64,000 nucleotides of DNA, taken from an uncultured Prevotella sp. (lineage in GTDB: Bacteria; Bacteroidota; Bacteroidia; Bacteroidales; Bacteroidaceae). Positions 1-8,390 of the stretch are shown in pieces (the first letter of the stretch is position 1; each line of letters opens with the position of its first letter). The translations under genes were made by a program, and so were the position numbers. The stretch spans positions 1-64,000 of the forward strand of contig CABUXJ010000004.1 in NCBI GenBank assembly GCA_902495455.1, written 5' to 3'. The notes beneath the pieces were generated by a model that was not told the DNA's origin, searched no databases, and worked only from the letters and a program-made list of their open reading frames with translations.

Positions 1-2
1 CA

Positions 3-2036
3 GTAGATCCCAGCGACAGGACTCAAATAGAGACGAACAAAAAGAGATTAGCAAAACTCGAAGAGTTAAGGGTGCAGAAAGAAGCCGAGACCAACGCAAT
101 AAAGGAATTGGCCGTGCAGAACAAACGCTATGACGCTCTTTTGGCCCAGATGAACAAAGACGGCATCGTTGATGACCGAACAAAGACCAAGCCGGGCAAT
201 GGTAATGGGGAAAATACTGAAGGCGGTGGAGGCAGCACCAAGACCGACAAGCAGCTGGAGAAGGAGGAGAAAGCCCGCAAAAAGGCAGAGGCCGAAGCGC
301 TCAAGCGCAAGCGTGAGGCGGCAGCTACCGCCAAGGCGGAGACCAACGAAGAGCTGGCCGTATTGACGGAGCAATACGCCGAAGGCAAAAAGGAATACAT
401 CGACTTCCTCGACGAACGTCTCGAGATCCAGCAGCGGGGTCTCGAAAAGCAGAAGGAGATTTGGGGCAGGGAGTCCAACGAGTATAAGATGCTGCTCGAC
501 GATCAGCAGAAGAAAAAAGAGCAGCATGACTCTGCCATGCGCAAACTCACCGAAAAGGAGATCGAGAGAGAACGACGCAAGAAGGCCGCGCTCATCGAGG
601 CGCAGTATTACGACAGCAACGACGCGCTCTACATGAACAACGACGCTCTCAACGAAGCGCTCTTCCAAAACGACATGGAGGCCATGCAGAAACGGCTCGA
701 TCTGCTCAAAAAGGGGACTGAGGAGTGGCAGAACCTGAAGGCCGAGATGGAAGAAGCGTCTGAGGACCACCGCTTCGAACTCGAACAACAGTACATGGAG
801 CGTCTGCAGCAATATCGTGAGCAAGCCGGCAAGATGAACTATGACCGGCTGATGGAGATTGAGCTTCAGGGTGTCGAGAGTTTATACAGTTCGATGGTTA
901 AGTCCGGCAAGATGACGCAAGAGGAGTATGACACTATCGTGCAGAGCATTAAAATGAAATATGCAGAGCTGGCCGCCACACAGACAGAGAATACCGGTGT
1001 AAAGGCGAAGGCGTCCACGGCTCTCGATACGGCGAAGAAGATGGCCGGAACCGAAGGCCCGATAAGTGGTAATGATGCTGCTACCGGTATATATTCAATA
1101 ACTCAAGCCATCACACAGCAACAGACGGTCAATGCTAAGTTGAAAGAGCTATACGGCGAGGACTATGCGAACAATAAGGAATACCAGGAGGCGAAACGGC
1201 AACTCGACTCAGAGACAATGCAGACTATTGTGGCCGGCGCACAGGCGGCATATTCAACTATCAGCACGTTCATGTCTGGGGCTTCCTCATACGCCAAGGC
1301 TTGCTCGGATCTCGAGGTGGCGCAGATTACCAAAAACTATGACAAGCAGATTGACGCAGCAGGAAACAACACCAAGAAGAAAGAAAAATTAGAACAAGAG
1401 AGAGACAAAAAGATTGCGGAGGCAAAAAATAAAGCCAATAAAAAGGCAATGAAAATAGAGTTGGCGCAAGCAGTAGCGTCCACTGCGTTAGCGGCAATCA
1501 ACGCATACGCGTCGACGGCAGAAATACCGATTGTGGGTCCAACTCTTGCGCCAATAGCAGCCGGTATCGCATTGGCAGCCGGAGCGCTGCAGATTGCCAC
1601 CATCAAGAAACAGCATCAGGCAGAGGAGGCAGGATATTATGAGGGCGGTTTCACCGGTGGTTCTAACTACCGACGACGTGCCGGCATCGTTCATGAGGGC
1701 GAGTTTGTGGCCAACCATCAGGCGGTAAACAACGCCTCCATACTTCCCGCCCTACAACTCATTGATATGGCACAGCGCAACAACACAGTCGGCAGCCTGA
1801 CGGCAGCCGATGTCAGCCGTGCCGTCGGAGGCAGCAGCGCGGCAGTGGTTGCACCGGTGGTCAACGTCACTACCGACAACGAAGAGCTGAGGACAACAAT
1901 CACCGCGCTGAACGAGGTTATTGACACTCTTAATGTACAACTCTATGATGGCATCCGCGCAGAAGTCAGTATCGACGGGCCGAAAGGTGTATATAAACAA
2001 CTGAAACATTTCGAACGATTAAGAAATAACGCATGA
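3..2036 (+). CDS. Phage tail tape measure protein, 3' part
   Basis: The reading frame is open to the left edge of the window, so this is the C-terminal part (at least 678 residues) of a longer protein; the GTG at 72 is internal. The first half is highly charged coiled coil rich in Lys, Glu, Ala and Gln. Near the C-terminus is a hydrophobic Ala/Gly/Ile segment (about 1455-1600) followed by a Gly/Tyr-rich stretch with the motif EEAGYYEGGFTGG. That combination is typical of tape measure proteins of Bacteroides phages, which set tail length and line the tail tube. The stop overlaps the next start (ATGA), indicating translational coupling. Family assignment rests on architecture, not on a catalytic motif. 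Confidence 0.75.
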   Translation, partial: VDPSDRTQIETNKKRLAKLEELRVQKEAETNAIKELAVQNKRYDALLAQMNKDGIVDDRTKTKPGNGNGENTEGGGGSTKTDKQLEKEEKARKKAEAEALKRKREAAATAKAETNEELAVLTEQYAEGKKEYIDFLDERLEIQQRGLEKQKEIWGRESNEYKMLLDDQQKKKEQHDSAMRKLTEKEIERERRKKAALIEAQYYDSNDALYMNNDALNEALFQNDMEAMQKRLDLLKKGTEEWQNLKAEMEEASEDHRFELEQQYMERLQQYREQAGKMNYDRLMEIELQGVESLYSSMVKSGKMTQEEYDTIVQSIKMKYAELAATQTENTGVKAKASTALDTAKKMAGTEGPISGNDAATGIYSITQAITQQQTVNAKLKELYGEDYANNKEYQEAKRQLDSETMQTIVAGAQAAYSTISTFMSGASSYAKACSDLEVAQITKNYDKQIDAAGNNTKKKEKLEQERDKKIAEAKNKANKKAMKIELAQAVASTALAAINAYASTAEIPIVGPTLAPIAAGIALAAGALQIATIKKQHQAEEAGYYEGGFTGGSNYRRRAGIVHEGEFVANHQAVNNASILPALQLIDMAQRNNTVGSLTAADVSRAVGGSSAAVVAPVVNVTTDNEELRTTITALNEVIDTLNVQLYDGIRAEVSIDGPKGVYKQLKHFERLRNNA

Positions 2037-3913
2037 TAAACTGTTATGTCAATGGTAAGGAGGTCTTTCCCAAACTGACCGATAAAATAAAAATTACCAA
2101 AGAAAATATCACAATCAAGGAAAAGGACTCGTACACTTATGAGATTACTTTCCCCATGAATATAGCAGCCAACCGCAAGGTTTTTGGCAATATGCACCGT
2201 CTTGAAGTCAAAAAGGGGGTAGCTACTTATAATGATTGCAAGCTATATGCAGATAACATATTAATAATAAGTGGTGTTGGCACAGTCACGTCTATTACGA
2301 ATATAGAAATAAAATTGCAAATCGTATCAGAGAAAGGAACGCTTAAATATGATGAGTCGTTTTACGGGGAATATATAGACAAAATGTTTTTCGGCTTCGC
2401 CGAATGGAACCGTGATTATCTTTTTAACAAAAATGTTTGCATCGAATATATAAATACTTTATCCCAAAATGGAGTCATTTATAAATTCGGTGAGACAAAG
2501 CAATGGCGGAGACAGTCGTATCTCGGATATGAAGGTGTTTATGTTCTCATGCCAATATATGATGCTGTTCATGGCCTTTACTGTAATATTCAGGGCAAAA
2601 TTCGTAACGATGATACCACCGATATTGTCATGAATCCGAGGTTTCAGCCGAATTTGTTCTATATATTTAGCGAGATAATGCGTCATATAGGTTTCTCTGT
2701 TGATTTATCTATAATAGATAAAGACCCATGGAACCGTTTGTACATTGCTAACGCACGCGATACAACTGCTTACAACGAGATGCTGCCTCATTGGACGGTA
2801 AAAACATTTCTGGATGAATTCGGCAAGCTGTTCAATATCTCATATAAGTTTGATTATCAACGCAAAGAAATAATAGTTATATCAAATAATGAGACGTTGC
2901 CGGACTCAACTGTTTCTTATGAGCCGCTTGATGAATTCTCAACGGACTACGACGAGGACGGCATGAATTATATTGGCGCATCTAATATAGAATATAATAT
3001 TGAGAATGGTGATTATCGTGTCGGTGAGGTGATTACCAAGGAGATGTATGACTCATTCGACGTCAAGGAGTATGACAGCGATTTCGATATGCGTGAAGAT
3101 TACAGAGGGCTATCAGCTAAGGAGAAATATACGCATATATTCCATTGTCCTAAAGGTTTCTACTATGCACGCAAAAAGGATAAGGGCCCAGTCCTCACAC
3201 GTTTTGGGCTATTTACCGGAATTGTCCGTAATAAGGAGACGACTGACTCTGTCAGACTTCTGATGTGTCCGGTTGAATCTACAGAAGACGAATTTGTTGA
3301 ATCTTTCTTATACTACAGAAACGAGAAAGGCGGGATAATGAACTACAAGGTCACAGCCCCTTGTCATATAGCTGTGGTAAGCGAGAATACAGACTATGAG
3401 CCGTCTGGAGAATATGTCAGCGTTGCTGACGTTGTCGATGAAGGAGCTGACGCCCCATCCCGTGACTCGGAATCATCTGAAAACATGTATTTAATGTTTG
3501 CCAATTTTAAAAGAAAAAGTAATATTACATCTTATGAGATGACAAGGTTGCGCGCTATACCCCAAGACAACGCCGGATATATCCCGGTGAAATCAATGAC
3601 CTTTGAATATAATTTCGCATATCCTGACAGTGACCGATTTTGGTTGGGCTTGAATGAATCATTGTCTCTTACGTCGACCCCGGCGACTCATTTCATTGGC
3701 CAGTTCCATCAGTCTAGTAACAAAAACGAGTTGGACAAGACCATTGAGAACCAAAACAAAGTGGTCATTAAGTTCTTGTCTGATGACATTCCGGATCCGA
3801 CAAAAACTTTTATCTTCTACAACAAAAAGTTTGTGTGCGAGAAGATAGAGATTACGGTCGGGACAGGAGGTGTAGACAAACTGAAAACTGGATATTTCTA
3901 CGAAATTATATGA
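2033..3913 (+). CDS. Putative phage tail/baseplate protein
   Basis: A 626-residue protein without signal peptide or membrane segments. It starts inside the stop codon of the tape measure gene, so the two are co-translated. The sequence is beta-rich, with many aromatic and Asp/Asn residues and an Asp/Glu-rich stretch around residues 300-320. I do not recognise a named domain. The gene directly after the tape measure protein usually encodes a distal-tail, hub or baseplate protein, and position is the main argument here. It ends 7 bases before the convergent integrase stop, so it is the last gene of the tail operon in this orientation. Base composition is more AT-rich than the preceding gene. 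Confidence 0.6.
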   Translation: MINCYVNGKEVFPKLTDKIKITKENITIKEKDSYTYEITFPMNIAANRKVFGNMHRLEVKKGVATYNDCKLYADNILIISGVGTVTSITNIEIKLQIVSEKGTLKYDESFYGEYIDKMFFGFAEWNRDYLFNKNVCIEYINTLSQNGVIYKFGETKQWRRQSYLGYEGVYVLMPIYDAVHGLYCNIQGKIRNDDTTDIVMNPRFQPNLFYIFSEIMRHIGFSVDLSIIDKDPWNRLYIANARDTTAYNEMLPHWTVKTFLDEFGKLFNISYKFDYQRKEIIVISNNETLPDSTVSYEPLDEFSTDYDEDGMNYIGASNIEYNIENGDYRVGEVITKEMYDSFDVKEYDSDFDMREDYRGLSAKEKYTHIFHCPKGFYYARKKDKGPVLTRFGLFTGIVRNKETTDSVRLLMCPVESTEDEFVESFLYYRNEKGGIMNYKVTAPCHIAVVSENTDYEPSGEYVSVADVVDEGADAPSRDSESSENMYLMFANFKRKSNITSYEMTRLRAIPQDNAGYIPVKSMTFEYNFAYPDSDRFWLGLNESLSLTSTPATHFIGQFHQSSNKNELDKTIENQNKVVIKFLSDDIPDPTKTFIFYNKKFVCEKIEITVGTGGVDKLKTGYFYEII

Positions 3914-3920
3914 GGAGATA

Positions 3921-5087
3921 TCATAATATTCCCTCATAATTCAGTAGCGCCTTATTTGCGTTCTGGATGTCCTTTGGCGTATAGGTGTCGGTAATCAGTA
4001 TCGAGGAATGGCGCGCCTGGTCTCTTACTGTCAAAACATCATGGTTCGCCTTCAGCATATTAGTTATGCCAGTGTCCTTCAGACTATAGAGTTTATACTG
4101 AGAGGGGAAATCGAGGTCTTTGCGCACATGGCGATGCCAGTAGTCACGGAAGAACTTCTCACTCTGTCTCTCAGATCCGGGCATAAAGCCGGTGCTGAAG
4201 AGGTAGTGCCGGCCCGGACTGTTGAAGATGCCGAGGTCAACCATCAGATGGATAACCTTTGCCGGCATCGTCAGAACCGCGTCGTTGTGGTTCTTGGTGT
4301 TCTCGCCGTGCAGCTCTAACGTTTGCGCGGCCGGATGGATGTCACATATCTTTATATATGTCATCTCGTGCGGCCGGATAAACATATAGTGCAATAGATA
4401 GCAAGCAAGGAGAAAGTGTTTATTGGTCCGCTCGAGATGGTCATGTAGCTTCTGCAGAGCTTCGTCAGGGAGTACGTCGCGGTTCTTTTTCTTTGCCCGC
4501 CGCTGTACGGCCGTCATACCTTCGGTCGGGTTGGCGCTCAGATAGGCACGCTGCAGCAGCCAATTGCAGAATGTACGGAGCCATGCCAAATAATTGTTAC
4601 GGGTCTGAAGGGTGTTGTTGCGCTCGATGAAGACGTAGTCCAAGAACTCGCAGACTTTGCGGCGATTCAACTGATAGATATAAACAATGGCTTCACGCTC
4701 ACCCCATTTCTGCAGCATGCGCAAGCTACTCAGATAGCTGGCCAAAGTCTCCTCACGCATGTCGTTGTCCTCAACCATCTTGTACAGATATTGAGAATAC
4801 CGGTCGCAGACTTCCGTGAAGTAAGTGTATTCCATTGGTGCCGACGCCTCAATCCACGGGTTCCAGCCGTCGAGAAGTTTCTCTGTCAGCCGGTGGATGA
4901 CGCCCTGAGCGTACTTCCTTTGCGCCATCTTACCCTTTATCTTGCCAAGCATGATCTTCTTGCGTTTCATTCTTCCTGTAGTAGGATCAAAAGCATAGAA
5001 ACTCACATAACACTCCTTGCCCTGGCTAAAGGTTGGCGGAGTCCATCCCTTAACTTCGTTGATTACGTCTCGAGAAGAAAAATTCAT
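3921..5087 (-). CDS. Prophage tyrosine recombinase (integrase)
   Basis: A 388-residue site-specific recombinase that would integrate the prophage into tRNA-Pro. The N-terminal part (about 1-80) is a basic arm-binding region, about 85-190 the SAM-like core-binding domain, and about 205-380 the catalytic domain. Visible active-site positions are Arg238 in FIRPHE, Lys265 in GENTKN, the second box YSLKDTGIT (334-342), His360 in ARHSS and the nucleophile candidate Tyr369 in DTYTP. The second box normally reads HxxR; here it is Tyr-Ser-Leu-Lys, a variant I associate with Bacteroides phage-type integrases. The start at 5087 faces tRNA-Pro with 135 bases between. No frameshift or stop is seen. Confidence 0.85.
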   Translation of the reverse strand: MNFSSRDVINEVKGWTPPTFSQGKECYVSFYAFDPTTGRMKRKKIMLGKIKGKMAQRKYAQGVIHRLTEKLLDGWNPWIEASAPMEYTYFTEVCDRYSQYLYKMVEDNDMREETLASYLSSLRMLQKWGEREAIVYIYQLNRRKVCEFLDYVFIERNNTLQTRNNYLAWLRTFCNWLLQRAYLSANPTEGMTAVQRRAKKKNRDVLPDEALQKLHDHLERTNKHFLLACYLLHYMFIRPHEMTYIKICDIHPAAQTLELHGENTKNHNDAVLTMPAKVIHLMVDLGIFNSPGRHYLFSTGFMPGSERQSEKFFRDYWHRHVRKDLDFPSQYKLYSLKDTGITNMLKANHDVLTVRDQARHSSILITDTYTPKDIQNANKALLNYEGIL

Positions 5088-5187
5088 TTTTTTGCCCTCT
5101 TCATTTTCAGAAAAGAGCTACGGTTAATAAATAATGTCGTTACGGCGCTGTCCGACTTCTGTCCGACCATTTTGCCGCGACCAAAAG

Positions 5188-5216
5188 TAAAGGGGCTGAA
5201 AATCAGCCCCTTGCTT
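5188..5216 (-). terminator. Terminator after tRNA-Pro
   Basis: A 10-bp perfect stem (5190-5199 with 5203-5212, loop AAA) is followed on the minus strand by a T-rich tract. It lies just beyond the encoded CCA end of tRNA-Pro, between it and the integrase gene, and should stop tRNA transcription before the prophage. Confidence 0.7.
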
Positions 5217-5222
5217 TTGATT

Positions 5223-5298
5223 TGGTCGGGATGAGGCGACTCGAACGCCCGACCCCTACGTCCCGAACGTAGTGCGCTACCAACTGCGCTACATCCCG
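5223..5298 (-). tRNA. tRNA-Pro (CGG)
   Basis: 76 nt with the CCA end encoded. The acceptor stem pairs 5292-5298 with 5227-5233. The anticodon arm read on the minus strand is CTACG-TTCGGGA-CGTAG, giving anticodon CGG for the proline codon CCG. A T-loop GTTCGAGTC is present. The 3' end faces the prophage integrase and is the likely attachment site; the gene is intact at this junction. Confidence 0.95.
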
Positions 5299-5316
5299 AT
5301 GCCTTAAAAGCGAGTG

Positions 5317-5350
5317 CAAAGGTACTGCATTTTTTTGAAACACGTGCAAA
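5317..5350 (-). promoter_or_regulatory. Promoter of tRNA-Pro
   Basis: On the minus strand TTTG (5347-5350) is followed after 22 bases by TACCTTTG (5317-5324), the Bacteroidetes -33/-7 pattern, about 20 bases before the tRNA 5' end. Confidence 0.65.
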
Positions 5351-5364
5351 TTTAATAAGAAAAA

Positions 5365-5396
5365 TTTGCTGATATGCAAAAAAAAACCTACCTTTG
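5365..5396 (+). promoter_or_regulatory. Promoter of tRNA-Phe
   Basis: TTTG (5365-5368), a 20-base spacer and TACCTTTG (5389-5396) form a near-consensus Bacteroidetes promoter 26 bases before tRNA-Phe. It is divergent from the tRNA-Pro promoter within the same 125-base gap. Confidence 0.75.
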
Positions 5397-5422
5397 CATC
5401 CGCAAACAGCAAACAAGGCGTT

Positions 5423-5495
5423 GGTGCCATAGCTCAGTTGGTAGAGCAAAGGACTGAAAATCCTTGTGTCCCCGGTTCGATTCCTGGTGGCACCA
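5423..5495 (+). tRNA. tRNA-Phe (GAA)
   Basis: 73 nt, CCA not encoded. Acceptor stem GGTGCCA pairs with TGGCACC (5488-5494), discriminator A. The anticodon loop CTGAAAA gives GAA for Phe. The D-arm AGCTCAGTTGGTAGAGC and T-loop GGTTCGATTCC are standard. Its last 18 bases are part of the attachment repeat of the following island, so the island restores the 3' end of the tRNA. Confidence 0.97.
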
Positions 5496-5496
5496 C
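5478..5496 (+). repeat. Attachment repeat, left (attL)
   Basis: CGATTCCTGGTGGCACCAC: the T-arm and acceptor end of tRNA-Phe plus one base. The same sequence with T for C at the sixth base recurs at 22115-22133. Confidence 0.8.
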
Positions 5497-5520
5497 TTAG
5501 AAGAAAAGCAAAAGACAGTA

Positions 5521-5556
5521 AAATCCTGATTTCTAAACGAAATCGGGATTTTTTTA
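5521..5556 (+). terminator. Terminator after tRNA-Phe
   Basis: A 12-bp stem (5522-5533 with 5539-5550, one G-T pair) ends in a run of seven T. Since the island separates the tRNA from its original downstream DNA, this terminator came with the island; another hairpin with a T run stands right after the far attachment repeat. Confidence 0.75.
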
Positions 5557-5612
5557 TTTTCCGGCGGAACGCAAAAAAACGGCAGAATATTACAGTTGCC
5601 GGTGTTCCAAAA

Positions 5613-5647
5613 GGTGGAGCAAAATAGGTGGAGCGTAAATCTCCACC
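5613..5647 (+). repeat. Putative integrase arm sites, left
   Basis: GGTGGAG occurs directly repeated at 5613-5619 and 5627-5633, and inverted as CTCCACC at 5641-5647. A similar pair (GGTGGAG, GGAGGAG) lies inside the right end at 22039-22057. Short repeats at both element ends fit arm-type binding sites of a tyrosine recombinase; binding is inferred. Confidence 0.45.
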
Positions 5648-5741
5648 GAATAAGGTTACTTCTCTCTGATTTGTAATATTTTGCGTATCAAGAAAGCGTG
5701 CATGGTTTCCTACTTTTGTCCAACGAAAAAACTGTAGGAAC

Positions 5742-6977
5742 ATGAAAAGAGACTCATTCAACGTGCTTTTCTTCATCAAGAAAGCAAAACTACTGAAAAA
5801 CGGAGAAGCCTCCGTGTGTATGCGCATTACGGTAAACGGTGCGCGAGTGGAAAACAACATTCGCAAGAGCATTGAACCTGCCTTGTGGAATCAGGCGAAG
5901 GAGTGCGCCAAAGGGAAAAGCCGCAAATCTTGCGACCTTAATACGTACATAGAAAATGCCCGAATTAAACTCCACCAGACTTTCAATGAACTGGAGGAAT
6001 AAGGGCAGTTCATCACCGCTCGCCTGTTGCAGGAAAAATTCTTCGGACAAGACCAAGCACCGGAAGTTGCCCGTACACTTATTCAAACTATCCAACAACA
6101 TAACGACCAATGCCGTGAACTTGTCGGAAAGGACTATGCCCTGATTACTGTCCGCCGTTATGAAAGTTGTAAGCGTTATCTTGCGGAACTTATCAAACTG
6201 AAATACGGCAAGGAGGATTTGCCTTTGTCGGAAGTCAATGGTGAACTGGTACGTGCTTTTGAATTCTACCTCAAAACAGAGAAGGAGTGCCAGCAGAATA
6301 CGGTTATCCGCTACATGAAGTGCTTGAAGAAGATAACCAATCTTGCGCTTGCTAACGAATGGATTACCAAAGATCCGTTCATCGGCATCAAGTTTCATGA
6401 GAAAGAGGTTATCCGTGAGTTCTTGACAATGGATGAACTACTCACTATCTATCACAAGGAGTTCCCGTTAGAGCGTATCACCATTGTCCGTGATGTCTTT
6501 ATCTTTGCAGCGTTCACTGGGTTAGCCTTCATAGACGCGCAACAACTGGCACCGGAACATATCGTAGAAGACTCCAATGGCAACCTATGGATTCGCAAGC
6601 CTCGCCAAAAGACGAAGAACATGTGTAACATTCCTTTGCTTGATATTCCATTGGAGATTCTCCGCAGATATGCGGAACATCCGACTTGCCAAAAGAAAAA
6701 CAGGCTGCTGCCAGTTCCCTGCAATCAGAAAATGAACAGCTATCTGAAAGAAATCGCAGACTTATGTCTGATAAACAAGACCTTGACCACACACGTAGCT
6801 CGCCACTCGTATGCGACCTCTGTATGTCTCGCCAACGGTGTGAGTATTGAGAATGTAGCGAAAATGCTCGGCCATTCCAATATAAAAATGACGCAACACT
6901 ATGCACGTGTGTTGGATTCCTCTATTCTGCGCGATATGAATAATGTAAAGAACGTGATGTCTAAAGTAATGCGATAG
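5742..6977 (+). pseudogene. Island tyrosine recombinase, in-frame stop
   Basis: One continuous frame of 411 coding positions interrupted by a single TAA at 6000-6002 after NELEE. Before it (86 aa) is an arm-DNA-binding region starting MKRDSFNVLFF. After it come the SAM-like core-binding domain and the catalytic domain, with HVARHSYAT (HxxR box) and LGHSNIKMTQHYA (second His and Tyr). The first box reads FTGLAFID, lacking the usual Arg, as in the IntDOT-like recombinases of Bacteroides elements. The second part could start at 6027 (316 aa) but would lack arm binding. A -7 element TACTTTTG lies at 5711-5718. A sense codon such as CAA or AAA changed to TAA is the simplest origin. It should have catalysed integration at tRNA-Phe. 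Confidence 0.85.
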
Positions 6978-6979
6978 AT

Positions 6980-7354
6980 ATGCCTCGAGGAATAATAACA
7001 ATCAGTGAAACAGGTGTAGTCACCATACCGACTGCACCCGTGTGGATGACCAAGTTCGAGATAGCCGACCTGTTCGGGGTGTTCTCATGCGATGTCCGCA
7101 AGGCGATTCATACCATTTACAAGAATAAGAAACTGAACGAATTTGACACGATAAAGTATGTCAGGCAATCAGATGGTATCAGTTATGATATCTATAACAT
7201 TGAAGTGATTATAACCGTTGCATTCAGGATATGCAGTAAAGAGAGTGTCTTGTTCAGACGGTTTATAATAAATGAAATTAGCACCATTAAGAAAGCTACA
7301 CCGATTACACTGTTTGTTGCCAGCGTCAGAGGTAATAACCGATGGTATAGTTGA
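6980..7354 (+). CDS. Hypothetical protein, island integrase companion
   Basis: A 124-residue protein starting two bases after the integrase stop. No signal peptide or membrane segment. The region WMTKFEIADLFGVF followed by YDIYNIEVIITVAFRI resembles, in spacing and pattern, the N-terminal DNA-binding-like part of RhuM proteins (compare WLTQNQLAEIYCTT and YNLDMVIALGYRV in the gene at 19498). Proteins like this often stand beside integrases in Bacteroides integrative elements. A DNA-binding role is inferred from the resemblance only. A short variant tail (VRGNNRWYS) may mean that the true C-terminus is truncated. Confidence 0.55.
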   Translation: MPRGIITISETGVVTIPTAPVWMTKFEIADLFGVFSCDVRKAIHTIYKNKKLNEFDTIKYVRQSDGISYDIYNIEVIITVAFRICSKESVLFRRFIINEISTIKKATPITLFVASVRGNNRWYS

Positions 7355-7713
7355 GGTTCATTCCGTCAGCCACTCGTTCCCGATGCACGGATGCAAAGGT
7401 AGCGTACAGCTTAATGGCAGCGGCAAGGTCGGGCGGCAAGCCGTTTCTGGCAGAATCTTCCTCAAACGAGTTTTAGCGTATTCAGCCCGAAAACCTTGCC
7501 CCTGCCTGCCATACGCTTGAAGAGCATCCGGCAACGGAAACAAGCGACTGACGGGAAATCAGAAGAAAGAAGAGAGGAACGGCTTACAGACGAAGCAGGA
7601 TTTTGATGCTCCGTCCGTAAGCCGTTCCTTTCTCTTTTTGCCGAAAGTCCGTTGCTGACGCAATCACTGGGCAGACGGTAAACTGCGCTCCTTCAAGAAA
7701 ATCAGATTTCCAA
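7355..7713. other. Intergenic region with strong hairpin
   Basis: No coding region supported. The main feature is a long hairpin (7571-7587 pairing with 7617-7635) ending in a T run. A TACCTTTG box on the minus strand (7393-7400) could start a short antisense transcript towards the gene at 6980; this is not supported by anything else. Confidence 0.5.
7571..7640 (+). terminator. Long hairpin terminator
   Basis: GAGAGGAACGGCTTAC near 7572 pairs with GTAAGCCGTTCCTTTCTC near 7617, with a second short stem inside (GACG/CGTC). A run of T follows on the plus strand. It separates the integrase unit from the convergent HTH genes and may act in both directions. Confidence 0.65.
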
Positions 7714-8019
7714 TCAGATTACCGTCTGTCGGTAAGCGGAACGATAGCCGTTAGCAAGCATCCTTTCAATGTCCGATTCACGATAGAGGATTTTGCCGCC
7801 CAACTGGATATAGGCTATCCGTCCTTCGTTGCGGTAGTCCTGAAGCGTTCTTCGGCTCACCTTCAGCCGTGCAGATACTTCCTTGTCGGTGAAGAAACGT
7901 TCTCCGCCCAATGTCGGGCGATAGTTGGCGGTCAGATGCTCGAAGCCGTCCAGCAGACGGTCGAGGCTGCCCATGAAGTGGATTATCCACTCGCTGTCCT
8001 TGTTAATCAGTTCGTTCAT
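7714..8019 (-). CDS. HTH protein, excisionase-like
   Basis: A 101-residue protein with a C-terminal winged HTH of the MerR/excisionase (HTH_17) type: FFTDKEVSARLKVSRRTLQD followed by RNEGRIAYIQLGGKILY and RESDIERML. The N-terminal 45 residues are a helical extension. It is the second of two similar genes on the minus strand, 53 bases after the first. Such pairs near the integrase in Bacteroides conjugative and mobilisable elements include recombination directionality factors. With the integrase broken, this role would be idle unless another integrase is present. Confidence 0.8.
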   Translation of the reverse strand: MNELINKDSEWIIHFMGSLDRLLDGFEHLTANYRPTLGGERFFTDKEVSARLKVSRRTLQDYRNEGRIAYIQLGGKILYRESDIERMLANGYRSAYRQTVI

Positions 8020-8072
8020 ACATTTTTGGATTTAGTGGGTATCATTATTTTACTTCGTTCATTTCATCAAGT

Positions 8073-8384
8073 TTATAGCGTTCTTCCCTTGAACTTTGCT
8101 TCCTTCCATCTATCCTCCACAACGGAAACAATACGCTGTACGTCATCGGGACGGTAATACGTCTTGTGGTTTATCTGCGAGTAAGCCAGTGTGCCGTTGT
8201 CACGCAGGGTCTGCAACGTGCGCGGGCTGATGTTGAGCATGCGACACACGTCTTGATTGTCCATCCACTCGCCCATTGTCTTCTCTCCGTGCCGATGACA
8301 GATGGCATCCATGCGACTGACGAAACGGTCAAACTTGGCGACCATCGCCTCAAAAGTCTTTCTTTCAATTGATACGATTTCCAT
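8073..8384 (-). CDS. HTH protein, excisionase-like (first of pair)
   Basis: A 103-residue protein (107 bases longer reading is not needed; a start two codons earlier at 8390 is possible). The HTH region is WMDNQDVCRMLNISPRTLQT followed by RDNGTLAYSQINHKTYYRPDD, the HTH_17 pattern shared with the next gene. The N-terminal helix carries FEAMVAKFDRFVSRMDAI. Probably co-transcribed with 7714-8019. Role inferred: control of excision or of element genes. Confidence 0.8.
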   Translation of the reverse strand: MEIVSIERKTFEAMVAKFDRFVSRMDAICHRHGEKTMGEWMDNQDVCRMLNISPRTLQTLRDNGTLAYSQINHKTYYRPDDVQRIVSVVEDRWKEAKFKGRTL

Positions 8385-8390
8385 ATACAT

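Larger units (their letters stand above)
1..5222. mobile_element. Prophage, right end (partial)
   Basis: Two tail-type genes on the plus strand run into a convergent tyrosine recombinase gene, whose 5' side faces the 3' end of tRNA-Pro. An integrase next to a tRNA 3' end is the usual layout of a tRNA-integrated prophage. The left end, the head and lysis genes and the second attachment site lie outside the window, so size and completeness cannot be judged. That this is phage rather than another tailed-particle element is inferred from the tape-measure-like protein. Confidence 0.75.

Noticed and set aside
4791..5234. 147-aa plus-strand frame
   Set aside because: Antisense of the prophage integrase and runs into tRNA-Pro.
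5084..5872. 262-aa minus-strand frame
   Set aside because: Crosses both tRNA genes.
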